Notes under the pieces: model-generated
The model's input: only the letters and a program-made list of their open reading frames with translations
Databases searched by the model: none
What the model was told of the DNA's origin: nothing
Assembly (NCBI GenBank): GCA_934446095.1
Contig: CAKSDR010000026.1
Location: 1-16,764 of the forward strand
Length of the DNA: 16,764 bases
DNA from: an uncultured Eubacteriales bacterium
GTDB taxonomy: Bacteria > Bacillota > Clostridia > Oscillospirales > CAG-382
Direction of reading: 5' to 3'
In this document: in pieces, positions 1 through 5,420 of the stretch
Position numbering within the stretch: position 1 is the first letter of the stretch
How the letters are laid out: the number at the start of each line of letters is the position of its first letter
Position numbers and translations under genes: made by a program

Positions 1-1206
1 ATCGTATACGGTAAAAATGAAGAGGTCCTTGCCGGAGCAGACGGAAGCTTTGCTGTTTCCGGACAGCTCTATGAAGGGGAAACAAGCGCCGTTATAATGC
101 TGTATGCGCAGGATATTACCGCAAATATTTCCTCGCCGCAGACGGCTCTTGTAACAAAGAAAACCTCCAACACCGTAACGGTGAATGAAAGCTATGCAGA
201 GGCTTCGGGCAGCGGAGAATATGCCGAAAATGAAACTGTAACTATAGATGCCGGAACCCGAAACGGATATGAATTTACCGGCTGGACATCAGACGGCAGC
301 ATAACCTTTGCGAATAGCAGAGATGCGAAAACCACATTCAAAATGCCGGACAGTGCCGTGACGGTTACTGCAAACTGGACACTTCGCGGAAGCGAGAGCA
401 CTGACAGCGGAATAATATTCTGCACGGTTTTATTTGACTCAAACGGCGGCAGCGATATTTCAAGCATAACCGTTTCAATGGGCAATGCCATAAAAGAACC
501 TGCTCCGCCCGTAAAAGAAAACTTTAACTTTGCCGGATGGTACACCGATAAGGAATTCAAAAACAAGTACGATTTTTCAGGGAAAGTAACAAAAGACTTT
601 ACGCTTTACGCAGCATGGACCGAAAAAGGCAGCGGCAATACTCCGGCAAAAGACTGGGAAAACCCGTTTGCAGACGTAAATAAAAGCGACTGGTATTACG
701 ACGCGGTAAAATATGTATGCGAAAAAGGACTCATGAAAGGCACGTCAGAAGAAAACTTTTCACCAAACGCTGCTCTTACCCGCGCCATGTTTGTTACAGT
801 TCTCTACAGAGCAGAAAACGAGCCTCCGGTAAACAAGAGTATACCTTTCAGCGACGTTAATGCAAACGCTTATTACGCAAATGCGGTCAGCTGGGCACAG
901 CAAAACGGTATTATATCCGGCGTTACGGAAAACGAATTTTTCCCCGATGAAAGCATAACGCGCGAGCAAATGGCGGTTATTATATATCGCTACGCAAAAT
1001 TCAAAGGTTATGATGTAACCTTTGAAAACAGCGCAAACTACACAGATGACGATGCAATTTCGGATTACGCCAAAAACGCCGTGCTTTGGTCTTCGAATAA
1101 AACTGTTATGAATGGCAACACAGACGGCAGTTTTGCCCCGAAAGCAAATACAACAAGAGCACAGGCCGCCGCAGTTCTTATGCGTATGTTTGAAAAATTA
1201 AAGTAA
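1..1206 (+). CDS. Cell-surface protein with InlB-like repeats and three C-terminal SLH domains (5' end outside window)
   Basis: The frame is open from the first base of the window, so the start codon and any signal peptide lie to the left; the ATG at 97 is internal. About 401 codons are visible. Around 190-378 is a divergent InlB/Flg_new_2-type repeat (GYEFTGW, then an aromatic-rich end VTVTANW). Around 427-618 is a classic InlB B-repeat (LFDSNGGSDI, FAGWYTDKEF, LYAAW). Three S-layer homology domains follow at about 664-810 (PFADVNKSDWYYDAVKY), 841-996 (PFSDVNANAYYANAVSWA, ITREQMAVIIYRYA) and 1036-1194 (TDDDAISDYAKNAVLW, TTRAQAAAVLMRMF). SLH triplets typically bind secondary cell-wall polymer non-covalently, so the protein is probably exported and wall-anchored by its C-terminus. 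The InlB repeats suggest an adhesion or spacer role. The enzymatic or binding part, if any, is missing, so the specific function is unknown. The gene ends with tandem stops (TAA TAA) and a terminator. Confidence 0.93.
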   Translation: MVYGKNEEVLAGADGSFAVSGQLYEGETSAVIMLYAQDITANISSPQTALVTKKTSNTVTVNESYAEASGSGEYAENETVTIDAGTRNGYEFTGWTSDGSITFANSRDAKTTFKMPDSAVTVTANWTLRGSESTDSGIIFCTVLFDSNGGSDISSITVSMGNAIKEPAPPVKENFNFAGWYTDKEFKNKYDFSGKVTKDFTLYAAWTEKGSGNTPAKDWENPFADVNKSDWYYDAVKYVCEKGLMKGTSEENFSPNAALTRAMFVTVLYRAENEPPVNKSIPFSDVNANAYYANAVSWAQQNGIISGVTENEFFPDESITREQMAVIIYRYAKFKGYDVTFENSANYTDDDAISDYAKNAVLWSSNKTVMNGNTDGSFAPKANTTRAQAAAVLMRMFEKLK

Positions 1207-1270
1207 TAAGCGAACAACTTCGGTTAAATATAAAACCAGTCTTTTGACATAAGTTAAATAAAAAAACATG

Positions 1271-1321
1271 AGCCGTCCGGCAGTAAAGAAAACAACTTCT
1301 TTACGCATCCGGGCGGCTTTT
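1271..1321 (+). terminator. Rho-independent terminator, probably bidirectional
   Basis: A two-part hairpin: outer arms AGCCGTCCGG (1271-1280) and CCGGGCGGCT (1309-1318) pair with one G-U. Inner arms GTAAAGAA and TTCTTTAC (1283-1290 and 1296-1303) continue the stem around a short loop. TTTT follows on the plus strand. On the minus strand the hairpin is followed by CATG and a run of seven T, so it could also end the mgtE-yunB transcript. It sits between the convergent SLH gene and yunB, as expected for a shared terminator. Confidence 0.85.
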
Positions 1322-1362
1322 GCGTATTTATAAAATTTGTTATTTTACAGGCGCAAACTTTT

Positions 1363-2085
1363 TTAATCAATAAAATTATGGGCTCCGTAGTCGTTTATTT
1401 CATCGGCAATATCAGCGTTTTCCCCATCTGTGTCCTCAACTTTTGTGTATGCCTGCGGAACATCGCCGATAATTACGGTTTCGGCAATGCAAACGCTCGT
1501 GCTGATATCGCGGCGCTGCGAATGTATCGGCATCAAAACAGACACCGAAACATCTACGTTCATTACTATTCTGTGAAGCGTCTGATTTATTCCCTGCGAC
1601 AAAAACTGGTTTTCAAAATCAGTAAACACAGAACTTACAGGACATATGTATACCGTGATTACCGGCCCCTTGCCGGCAAAATACGAACTTCCCGCAACAC
1701 TTCCAAGCGGAATTGTTATTTTTGTTTTTCCTACTTCTTCGATATGATTCAAAATCGAAAGCGAAAAAAACGATTTCATGGAATTTAGTTGAGCAATATC
1801 GGTTGTAAGCGCAGTTATTTTCCCGCTGCTGTCTTTTTCGAGCGTAACTATGCTGTCGTATTTTATGCCACGTTTTTGTATTTCTTCGCAAACCGATTCA
1901 TTTATTGCCCTTGTGGCTATCGCGTCTGCTTTTCTTGACGCAACGGCACAGACAACGGGATAAAGTTTATGTTCAAAGTATATTAAAAGACATATCGCAG
2001 CAAATACAATAATTAATATATATATAAGTATTTTTTTGAAAAATTTCTTCCTTTTGTATTTTCTTTCGCATTTTTCGGCAGTCAA
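1363..2085 (-). CDS. yunB: Sporulation protein YunB
   Basis: A 240-residue protein of the YunB family, which is conserved in endospore-forming Firmicutes and belongs to the mother-cell SigE regulon in Bacillus subtilis; its biochemical role is not established. A basic N-terminus (KYKRKKFFKK) is followed by one transmembrane segment at about residues 17-36, then a soluble domain. The conserved C-terminal part is visible: VSVLMPIHSQRRDISTSV followed by CIAETVIIGDVPQAYTKV, matching the family pattern in which a substrate-like strand pair leads to an E-x-V/I-I-x-G-x-V-P-x-x-Y motif. The acidic tail after about residue 217 is not conserved. The start is TTG, chosen because a GGGGGTGAA ribosome binding site lies at the right distance and no ATG is better placed. 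It lies 54 bp downstream of mgtE with no hairpin between them, so the two are probably co-transcribed. Its presence indicates an organism with the sporulation gene set. Confidence 0.88.
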   Translation of the reverse strand: MTAEKCERKYKRKKFFKKILIYILIIVFAAICLLIYFEHKLYPVVCAVASRKADAIATRAINESVCEEIQKRGIKYDSIVTLEKDSSGKITALTTDIAQLNSMKSFFSLSILNHIEEVGKTKITIPLGSVAGSSYFAGKGPVITVYICPVSSVFTDFENQFLSQGINQTLHRIVMNVDVSVSVLMPIHSQRRDISTSVCIAETVIIGDVPQAYTKVEDTDGENADIADEINDYGAHNFID

Positions 2086-2090
2086 AAAAA

Positions 2091-2099
2091 TTCACCCCC
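2091..2099 (-). promoter_or_regulatory. Ribosome binding site supporting the TTG start of yunB
   Basis: On the minus strand GGGGGTGAA stands 5 bases before the TTG at 2085-2083 (7 bases from the GGGGGTG core). No ATG or GTG in frame has a comparable site, so this motif decides the start. Confidence 0.7.
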
Positions 2100-2139
2100 G
2101 TTATATATTATTTCGCGGAGGTGAAAAGTTTGCATATAT

Positions 2140-3495
2140 TTATTTTATTCCGGGCAAAAAAGACGACGCTATAGTAAAATATATAAGCATAGCGCATGCG
2201 TCAACAATAGTTGTTATAATCGGAGAAGCCATTATCGCAGGATCAAACCCGAGTTTTTTTGTAAGAAGCGGAAGCGTGCACCCTATAAATTTTGCAATTA
2301 TAACGTCAAATATGAGCGACACCGAAACGATAAGTGCTATGAAAAATATATTATCGCTTGAGCCGTACAAAACAAGCATTCTTACATAATTTAAAACCGC
2401 AAGGATAACGCTTACTATAAGCGATATTCTGAACTCCTTGAATATAACTCTGAAAATATCGGAGAAGTGTATCTCGTCAAGAGCGATTCCGCGGATTATA
2501 AGCGTAGAACTTTGAGAACCGCTGTTTCCGCCGGTATCCATAAGCATAGGAATGCATGTTACAAGCAGGGGGTAAAGCATAAATGCGCTTTCATATTTTG
2601 CAAGAATAGTTCCGGTGAAAGTTGCCGAAACCATAAGTATCATGAGCCACACGATTCTTTTTTTCGCATGCTGCCATACGCTTGTTTTAAAGTAAGTGTC
2701 GTCCATAGGCTGCATTGCCGCCATTCTTTCAAGGTCTTCGCTGTTTTCGTCCTGCAATACATCAATAGCGTCATCGACAGTTACAATTCCGACAAGCCTG
2801 TTTTCGTTGTCAACAACCGGCAGCGCGTAAAAATCATACTTATAAAACGTTCTTGCAACTACTTCCTTGTCTTCATAAGCGCTGACAGATATAACATTCG
2901 TTTCCATAATGTCTTCAACCGCCATTGAATCCTCGCTTGCAAGAAGCACGCTCACCTCAACAAGGCCTATAAGTTTCCTGTTTTCAGTAACATAACAGTT
3001 ATATACCGTCTCTTTTGTGACGCCTTCACGACGCAGTTTTGATATGGCTTGCCATACCGTCATTTTTTTGTTAAGATAAACATACTCGGTAGTCATAATA
3101 CTGCCGGCGCTGTCTTCCGGATACTTTAATATTTCGTTGATTTGTTTTCTTGTATCAGGGTCCGTATTTTTTAAAATTCTCGACACAACATTTGCCGGCA
3201 TTTCCTCAATAATATCAACGGTATCGTCAAGGAAAAGCTGCTCGAGCACATCCTTCAGTTCCTTATCGCTTATTGCGCGAATCAAAACTTCCTGTTTGTC
3301 CGAATCAAGATATGCAAAAGTTTCTGCCGAAAGTTCCTTCGGCAGCAGCCTGAAAACAAGCACAATGTCTTTCGTATCAAGTTCCTCGAACAAAAGCGCT
3401 ATATCGGCGGGCATCATATTGTTTATAAGCGACTTTAAGCCGGAAAAGTTCCTTTGTTCCAAAAACTCCATAACCTTTTCTATTGTTTTTTCCAT
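2140..3495 (-). CDS. mgtE: Magnesium transporter MgtE
   Basis: A 451-residue protein, the usual MgtE length. It has the full family architecture: an N-terminal helical MgtE_N superhelix (about residues 1-128), a pair of CBS domains (about 134-250; e.g. SAGSIMTTEYVYL and the second VEDIMETNVISV), a connecting plug-like helix (about 250-278), and a five-helix transmembrane pore domain (about 280-447). The signature PMLMDTGGNSGSQ is at 316-328. The Asp in TTIVDACAML is residue 432, which coincides with the number of the essential pore Asp in Thermus thermophilus MgtE (numbering from memory). In this family cytosolic Mg2+ bound by the N and CBS domains closes the channel, so regulation is partly built into the protein. 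The ATG has a textbook AAGGAGGT site 9 bases upstream. It is the first gene of a probable mgtE-yunB unit. No M-box (ykoK) Mg2+ riboswitch is recognisable in its short leader. Confidence 0.96.
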   Translation of the reverse strand: MEKTIEKVMEFLEQRNFSGLKSLINNMMPADIALLFEELDTKDIVLVFRLLPKELSAETFAYLDSDKQEVLIRAISDKELKDVLEQLFLDDTVDIIEEMPANVVSRILKNTDPDTRKQINEILKYPEDSAGSIMTTEYVYLNKKMTVWQAISKLRREGVTKETVYNCYVTENRKLIGLVEVSVLLASEDSMAVEDIMETNVISVSAYEDKEVVARTFYKYDFYALPVVDNENRLVGIVTVDDAIDVLQDENSEDLERMAAMQPMDDTYFKTSVWQHAKKRIVWLMILMVSATFTGTILAKYESAFMLYPLLVTCIPMLMDTGGNSGSQSSTLIIRGIALDEIHFSDIFRVIFKEFRISLIVSVILAVLNYVRMLVLYGSSDNIFFIALIVSVSLIFDVIIAKFIGCTLPLLTKKLGFDPAIMASPIITTIVDACAMLIYFTIASSFLPGIK

Positions 3496-3585
3496 AAAAG
3501 GTTACCTCCTTGAATAATAATATTTTTTATTTTTTATACTGTGTGCTAAAATAAAAATCGTCTCCTTTCATTTGCACTTATTTAA
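3496..3585 (-). promoter_or_regulatory. mgtE 5' leader, about 90 nt
   Basis: The expected leader between the promoter at 3591-3619 and the mgtE start. It is AT-rich and too short for an M-box. On the minus strand it contains AAGGAGGT for mgtE itself and a second, orphan AAAGGAGAC about 60 bases upstream that has no well-placed ATG, GTG or TTG after it. A 14-codon ORF (MKGDDFYFSTQYKK) begins just upstream of the orphan site but lacks its own ribosome binding site. Confidence 0.4.
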
Positions 3586-3590
3586 TTAAT

Positions 3591-3619
3591 ATTTTATCAC
3601 ACTCTCTATTAATTTTCAA
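3591..3619 (-). promoter_or_regulatory. Extended -10 sigma-A promoter for mgtE
   Basis: On the minus strand TTGAAA (3619-3614), a 17-base spacer, then TAAAAT (3596-3591). The hexamer is preceded by TGA, giving an extended -10 element TGATAAAAT. Spacing and both hexamers fit the vegetative consensus. Transcription would begin near 3585. Confidence 0.7.
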
Positions 3620-3790
3620 TAAAATATTAAAAAATATTACGATACGCGATGTAATTTTACTTATAAAAAAATTAAAAAGCGCAAAAAAAATTGTTTTTTT
3701 GGATTTTTTATAAAAATTTTGAGTTTATTTGTGTTTTTTTGGTACTTTTAACTATTTTTTTAAAAAAATATTAAATTTTTTTTGAAAATA
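3620..3790. other. Extremely AT-rich divergent control region with A/T tracts
   Basis: This sits between the two divergent promoters. By count, 3661-3780 has only 15 G or C in 120 bases (12.5%). It consists of repeated runs of five to nine A or T. I see no ORF or hairpin with a GC stem in it. Such tracts are often intrinsically curved, can act as UP elements, or can bind AT-preferring regulators; that role is inference. Nothing else is visible in the 376-bp gap between mgtE and the sigma gene beyond the two promoters. Confidence 0.6.
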
Positions 3791-3792
3791 TA

Positions 3793-3821
3793 TTGACTTT
3801 TAAAAGAATGAAAGTTATAAT
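3793..3821 (+). promoter_or_regulatory. Near-consensus sigma-A promoter for the SigH-like gene
   Basis: TTGACT (3793-3798), a 17-base spacer and TATAAT (3816-3821), with an AT-rich upstream stretch that could serve as an UP element. Transcription would begin near 3828, about 44 bases before the ATG. This predicts strong basal transcription unless a repressor binds. Confidence 0.85.
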
Positions 3822-3871
3822 ATGGAAAGATAAATAAGAATTTTATATTATTTAGAATATAAAAGAGGACA

Positions 3872-4471
3872 ATGAGCATCAGCAAATCCAAAAATCAAAC
3901 CGGCAAAAATCAAATAGCGGAAACTGACGAGATTTACAGTCTTATCGAAAAATTCTCCGGCGGAGAAAAAGATGTTTTTTCTCAAATAGCCTTAAGGTAT
4001 GAAAACATTATAAAAATTCTTGCAACAAGTTTTCACCTGCCGTCGAACGAAACAGACGATTTATTTCAGGAAGGAACGATCGCTCTTTATAATGCAGTCT
4101 GCGCTTACGACAGAAATGCGCACTGTTCTTTCCAGTCGTTTGCCGAATTGTGTATAAAACGGCGTATGATTACTTACGTAAAAAAATATTACAAGAAGAA
4201 AATCGACAGCATCTCGTTTGATGACTTTTTTAATGCGAAAAAAGCAATTGACACATCCCTTTTTCCGAGCGTGGAAGAACAGTATATGTCAAAGGAAGAT
4301 TTCAACTCTTTATGCGAAAGCATTTGTCTGAAACTTTCCCCTTTTGAATCGCGCGTATTTCGCCTTTATGTTAAAAACATGAGCGCCGACGAAATGTCAA
4401 AAAAACTTTCCGTATCAAAAAAATCTTGTCAGAATGCAGTTGTAAGGATAAAAAATAAGTTGAAAAAATAA
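3872..4471 (+). CDS. RNA polymerase sigma factor, SigH/Spo0H-like
   Basis: A 199-residue sigma-70 family protein lacking region 1.1 and with little region 3, as in SigH. Region 2.1-2.2 spans about 30-80, with the core-binding stretch DDLFQEGTIALYNAVCAYD at 62-80. Region 2.3-2.4 lies at about 85-106 (SFQSFAELCIKRRMITYVKK) and closely resembles the SigH stretch in which FAELCI is typical. Region 4 occupies about 145-199 with a helix-turn-helix at 171-197 (SADEMSKKLSVSKKSCQNAV...). SigH in Firmicutes drives early-stationary, competence and sporulation-entry genes. However, this protein is shorter and diverges in region 4, and it is not in the usual spoIID-distant rpmG/secE setting, so it may be a paralogue rather than the true Spo0H. 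Start: the ATG at 3872 follows AAGAGGACA, a weak site with a short gap, but no alternative upstream codon is better. No anti-sigma gene is adjacent. Confidence 0.85.
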   Translation: MSISKSKNQTGKNQIAETDEIYSLIEKFSGGEKDVFSQIALRYENIIKILATSFHLPSNETDDLFQEGTIALYNAVCAYDRNAHCSFQSFAELCIKRRMITYVKKYYKKKIDSISFDDFFNAKKAIDTSLFPSVEEQYMSKEDFNSLCESICLKLSPFESRVFRLYVKNMSADEMSKKLSVSKKSCQNAVVRIKNKLKK

Positions 4472-4479
4472 GTTAAACA

Positions 4480-4549
4480 CGGGAATATTTTCCCGATTTA
4501 TATGCCCGTACACTTTTGAGTGTTTTTGAGGTTCGCAGCCTCATACGGG
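4480..4549 (+). promoter_or_regulatory. Structured leader upstream of the zinc-ribbon gene (candidate cis-regulatory RNA)
   Basis: A first hairpin CGGGAA-TATT-TTCCCG occupies 4480-4495. A compact three-way junction follows: closing stem CCCGTA (4505-4510) with TACGGG (4544-4549); hairpin CACT-tttg-AGTG (4511-4522) directly on it; hairpin TGAGG...CCTCA (4527-4543) directly against the closing stem. Alternative pairings exist: ACGGG at 4479-4483 can pair with CCCGT at 4505-4509, and CCTC at 4539-4542 is complementary to the ribosome binding site GAGG at 4573-4576. There is no U-tract, so this is not a standard terminator. I do not recognise a known riboswitch class. Confidence 0.45.
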
Positions 4550-4583
4550 AGATTCTATTATTAATCCAAAGCGAGGGAAAAAA

Positions 4584-4865
4584 ATGTATCAGAACAAAAC
4601 ATTGGTATGTAAGGACTGCGGCCAGGAATTTATTTTCACCGCCGGTGAACAGGAATTCTACGAAGCACGCGGATTTCAGAATGAACCGCAGAGATGCAAA
4701 GCTTGCCGTGACGCAAGAAAGAACGCAAGCAAGGCTGCAAGAGAACTCTTTACAACTGTTTGTGCAAACTGTGGCAAGGAAGCAAAAGTTCCTTTCCAGC
4801 CCAGCAATGACAGACCTGTTTACTGCAGCGAATGCTTTGCTGCTATGAAAGCACAGGAACAGTAA
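4584..4865 (+). CDS. Small double zinc-ribbon protein (CxxC-x17-CxxC type)
   Basis: A 93-residue soluble protein with four CxxC knuckles: C9/C12, C38/C41, C60/C63 and C81/C84. The second pair of knuckles is separated by exactly 17 residues, as in the CxxC-x17-CxxC domain family; the first pair (LVCKDCGQEFIFT...RCKACRDAR) fits the probable zinc-ribbon family (zf-trcl-like). Two zinc ions are therefore expected. The region between the ribbons is basic and Ala/Lys/Arg-rich (RDARKNASKAARE), suggesting nucleic-acid contact, but the biochemical role is unknown. Similar small proteins in Clostridia are sometimes mislabelled cytochrome c; there is no CxxCH haem motif here. The ATG at 4584 follows GAGGG with 6 A bases between, a good site. 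It lies 112 bp after the sigma gene on the same strand without a clear terminator between them, so read-through from the sigma promoter is possible. Confidence 0.88.
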   Translation: MYQNKTLVCKDCGQEFIFTAGEQEFYEARGFQNEPQRCKACRDARKNASKAARELFTTVCANCGKEAKVPFQPSNDRPVYCSECFAAMKAQEQ

Positions 4866-5062
4866 GAGAGACTTCTCAATCATAGTTTTTAGTCCCCATA
4901 CACTTTGAAAATATTTTTATTTTCGCCGACATTTGATTCTGCAAAGTTTATTTTGGATTTTGCTTGTTCGGGTATTTTGAGTTTCCACTCATTAATAAGG
5001 AGTATGTAATTTAACTATGATAAATCAAGTTTTCAAAAGGATACCCCTTAAGAAAACAAAGG
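4866..5062. other. Intergenic stretch after the zinc-ribbon gene; no gene supported
   Basis: About 200 bp, AT-rich. Read-through from the zinc-ribbon gene would reach the terminator at 5063-5098, making this a long 3' untranslated region. There is a weak GAGA-gact-TCTC hairpin just after the stop with no U-tract, and an AAGGAG at 4997-5002 with no start codon at useful distance. Nothing else is recognisable. Confidence 0.4.
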
Positions 5063-5098
5063 TAAAAACGGCTGTGACAAGAATCACAGCCGTTTTTA
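5063..5098. terminator. Strong bidirectional terminator
   Basis: A perfect 15-bp inverted repeat, 5063-5077 with 5084-5098, core ACGGCTGTGA/TCACAGCCGT, loop CAAGAA. It is flanked by five A on the left and five T on the right, so it has a U-tract in either orientation. It would end plus-strand transcripts from the zinc-ribbon gene, and minus-strand transcripts coming from 5327-5100. Confidence 0.9.
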
Positions 5099-5327
5099 TT
5101 TTATTCACGCTGCCGAAGATTTGCTAAAATAGTCGAAAGTTCCATAATTATGCCTTTGCATTAGGTCTTTTTCTTTGCGACAGACGGACTTTTGAAAGTT
5201 ACGCGCACCCCCCTTACGTCGCGATTTCAGTTTCTTGCGGTGACGACACCAAGCGTTCCGGAAAACAACCGCAAAAAAACATCAAAACTAAAAACTGCTG
5301 AAAATAAAACATAAAATTTGCATGTTT
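5099..5327. other. Structured non-coding segment between two terminators (candidate small RNA or tiny gene)
   Basis: A 229-bp segment isolated by intrinsic terminators on both sides; the centre (about 5165-5275) is much richer in G and C than neighbouring spacers. Visible structure: TTGCGGT (5235-5241) pairs with ACCGCAA (5268-5274) over 7 bp; a mutually exclusive hairpin GGTG-acga-CACC (5239-5250) is extended by CTT/AAG (5234-5236 with 5251-5253); TTCCGGAA (5256-5263) is a palindrome; ACTT...AAGT lies near 5188-5199. A possible closing helix joins TTTTATTTT (5094-5102) with AAAATAAAA (5301-5309). No ORF with family similarity is seen. I do not recognise it as 6S, SRP, tmRNA or RNase P RNA. 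The likely strand is unresolved. Confidence 0.4.
5101..5145 (-). other. Possible 14-codon ORF ending at the terminator
   Basis: On the minus strand an ATG at 5145-5143 opens MELSTILANLRQRE and a TAA stop at 5103-5101. AAAGG lies 7 bases before the ATG, a plausible ribosome binding site. The stop codon stands 2 bases before the 5063-5098 terminator stem. That layout fits a tiny gene or leader peptide, but at 14 codons chance cannot be excluded. Confidence 0.2.
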
Positions 5328-5367
5328 AAAAAAGAGGCAAACCTTTTTCCGGGTTTGCCTCTTTTTT
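5328..5367. terminator. Bidirectional terminator at the end of the purine operon
   Basis: A 16-bp perfect inverted repeat: AAAAAAGAGGCAAACC (5328-5343) with GGTTTGCCTCTTTTTT (5352-5367), loop of 8. It has U-tracts in both orientations. On the minus strand it lies about 53 bases past the fhs stop codon and is the likely end of the purO-fhs transcript. Confidence 0.92.
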
Positions 5368-5379
5368 ATTTTTTAAATT

Positions 5380-5400
5380 ACAATATTTTAAAAATATTGT
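5380..5400. repeat. 21-bp perfect AT-rich palindrome downstream of fhs
   Basis: ACAATATTTT (5380-5389), central A, AAAATATTGT (5391-5400). It lies between the fhs stop and the operon terminator. It could be a weak RNA hairpin or an operator-like site, or chance in AT-rich DNA. Confidence 0.5.
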
Positions 5401-5420
5401 CTTGCGTAAACTTTTTATAA

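Noticed and set aside
192..566. A 124-codon minus-strand ORF within the SLH gene.
   Set aside because: The plus-strand frame encodes clear InlB repeats over the same bases, and the minus frame resembles nothing known.
2115..2130. GGAGGTGAAAAG followed by TTG on the plus strand, looking like a strong translation start.
   Set aside because: It points into the 3' end of mgtE in antisense; the resulting ORF has no family resemblance and mgtE is certain on the other strand.
3496..3871. M-box Mg2+ riboswitch upstream of mgtE.
   Set aside because: No GC-bearing stems or conserved M-box segments are visible, and the leader from the predicted start is too short.
4480..4495. Rho-independent terminator after the sigma gene.
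   Set aside because: The hairpin is only 6 bp and is followed by GATTTATATG rather than a T run.
5017..5127. A 36-codon plus-strand ORF (MINQVFKRIP...) with AAGGAG upstream.
   Set aside because: The ribosome binding site is 14 bases from the ATG, and the ORF reads straight through both arms of the 5063-5098 terminator, so its length is explained by non-coding sequence.
5161..5208. A 15-codon minus-strand GTG ORF (VRVTFKSPSVAKKKT) after a run of six G.
   Set aside because: The G run directly abuts the GTG, leaving no spacing for a ribosome binding site.
5099..5327. Assignment to 6S RNA, SRP RNA, tmRNA or RNase P RNA.
   Set aside because: I could not find the conserved core of any of these; only a weak AT-only closing helix resembles a 6S-like layout.
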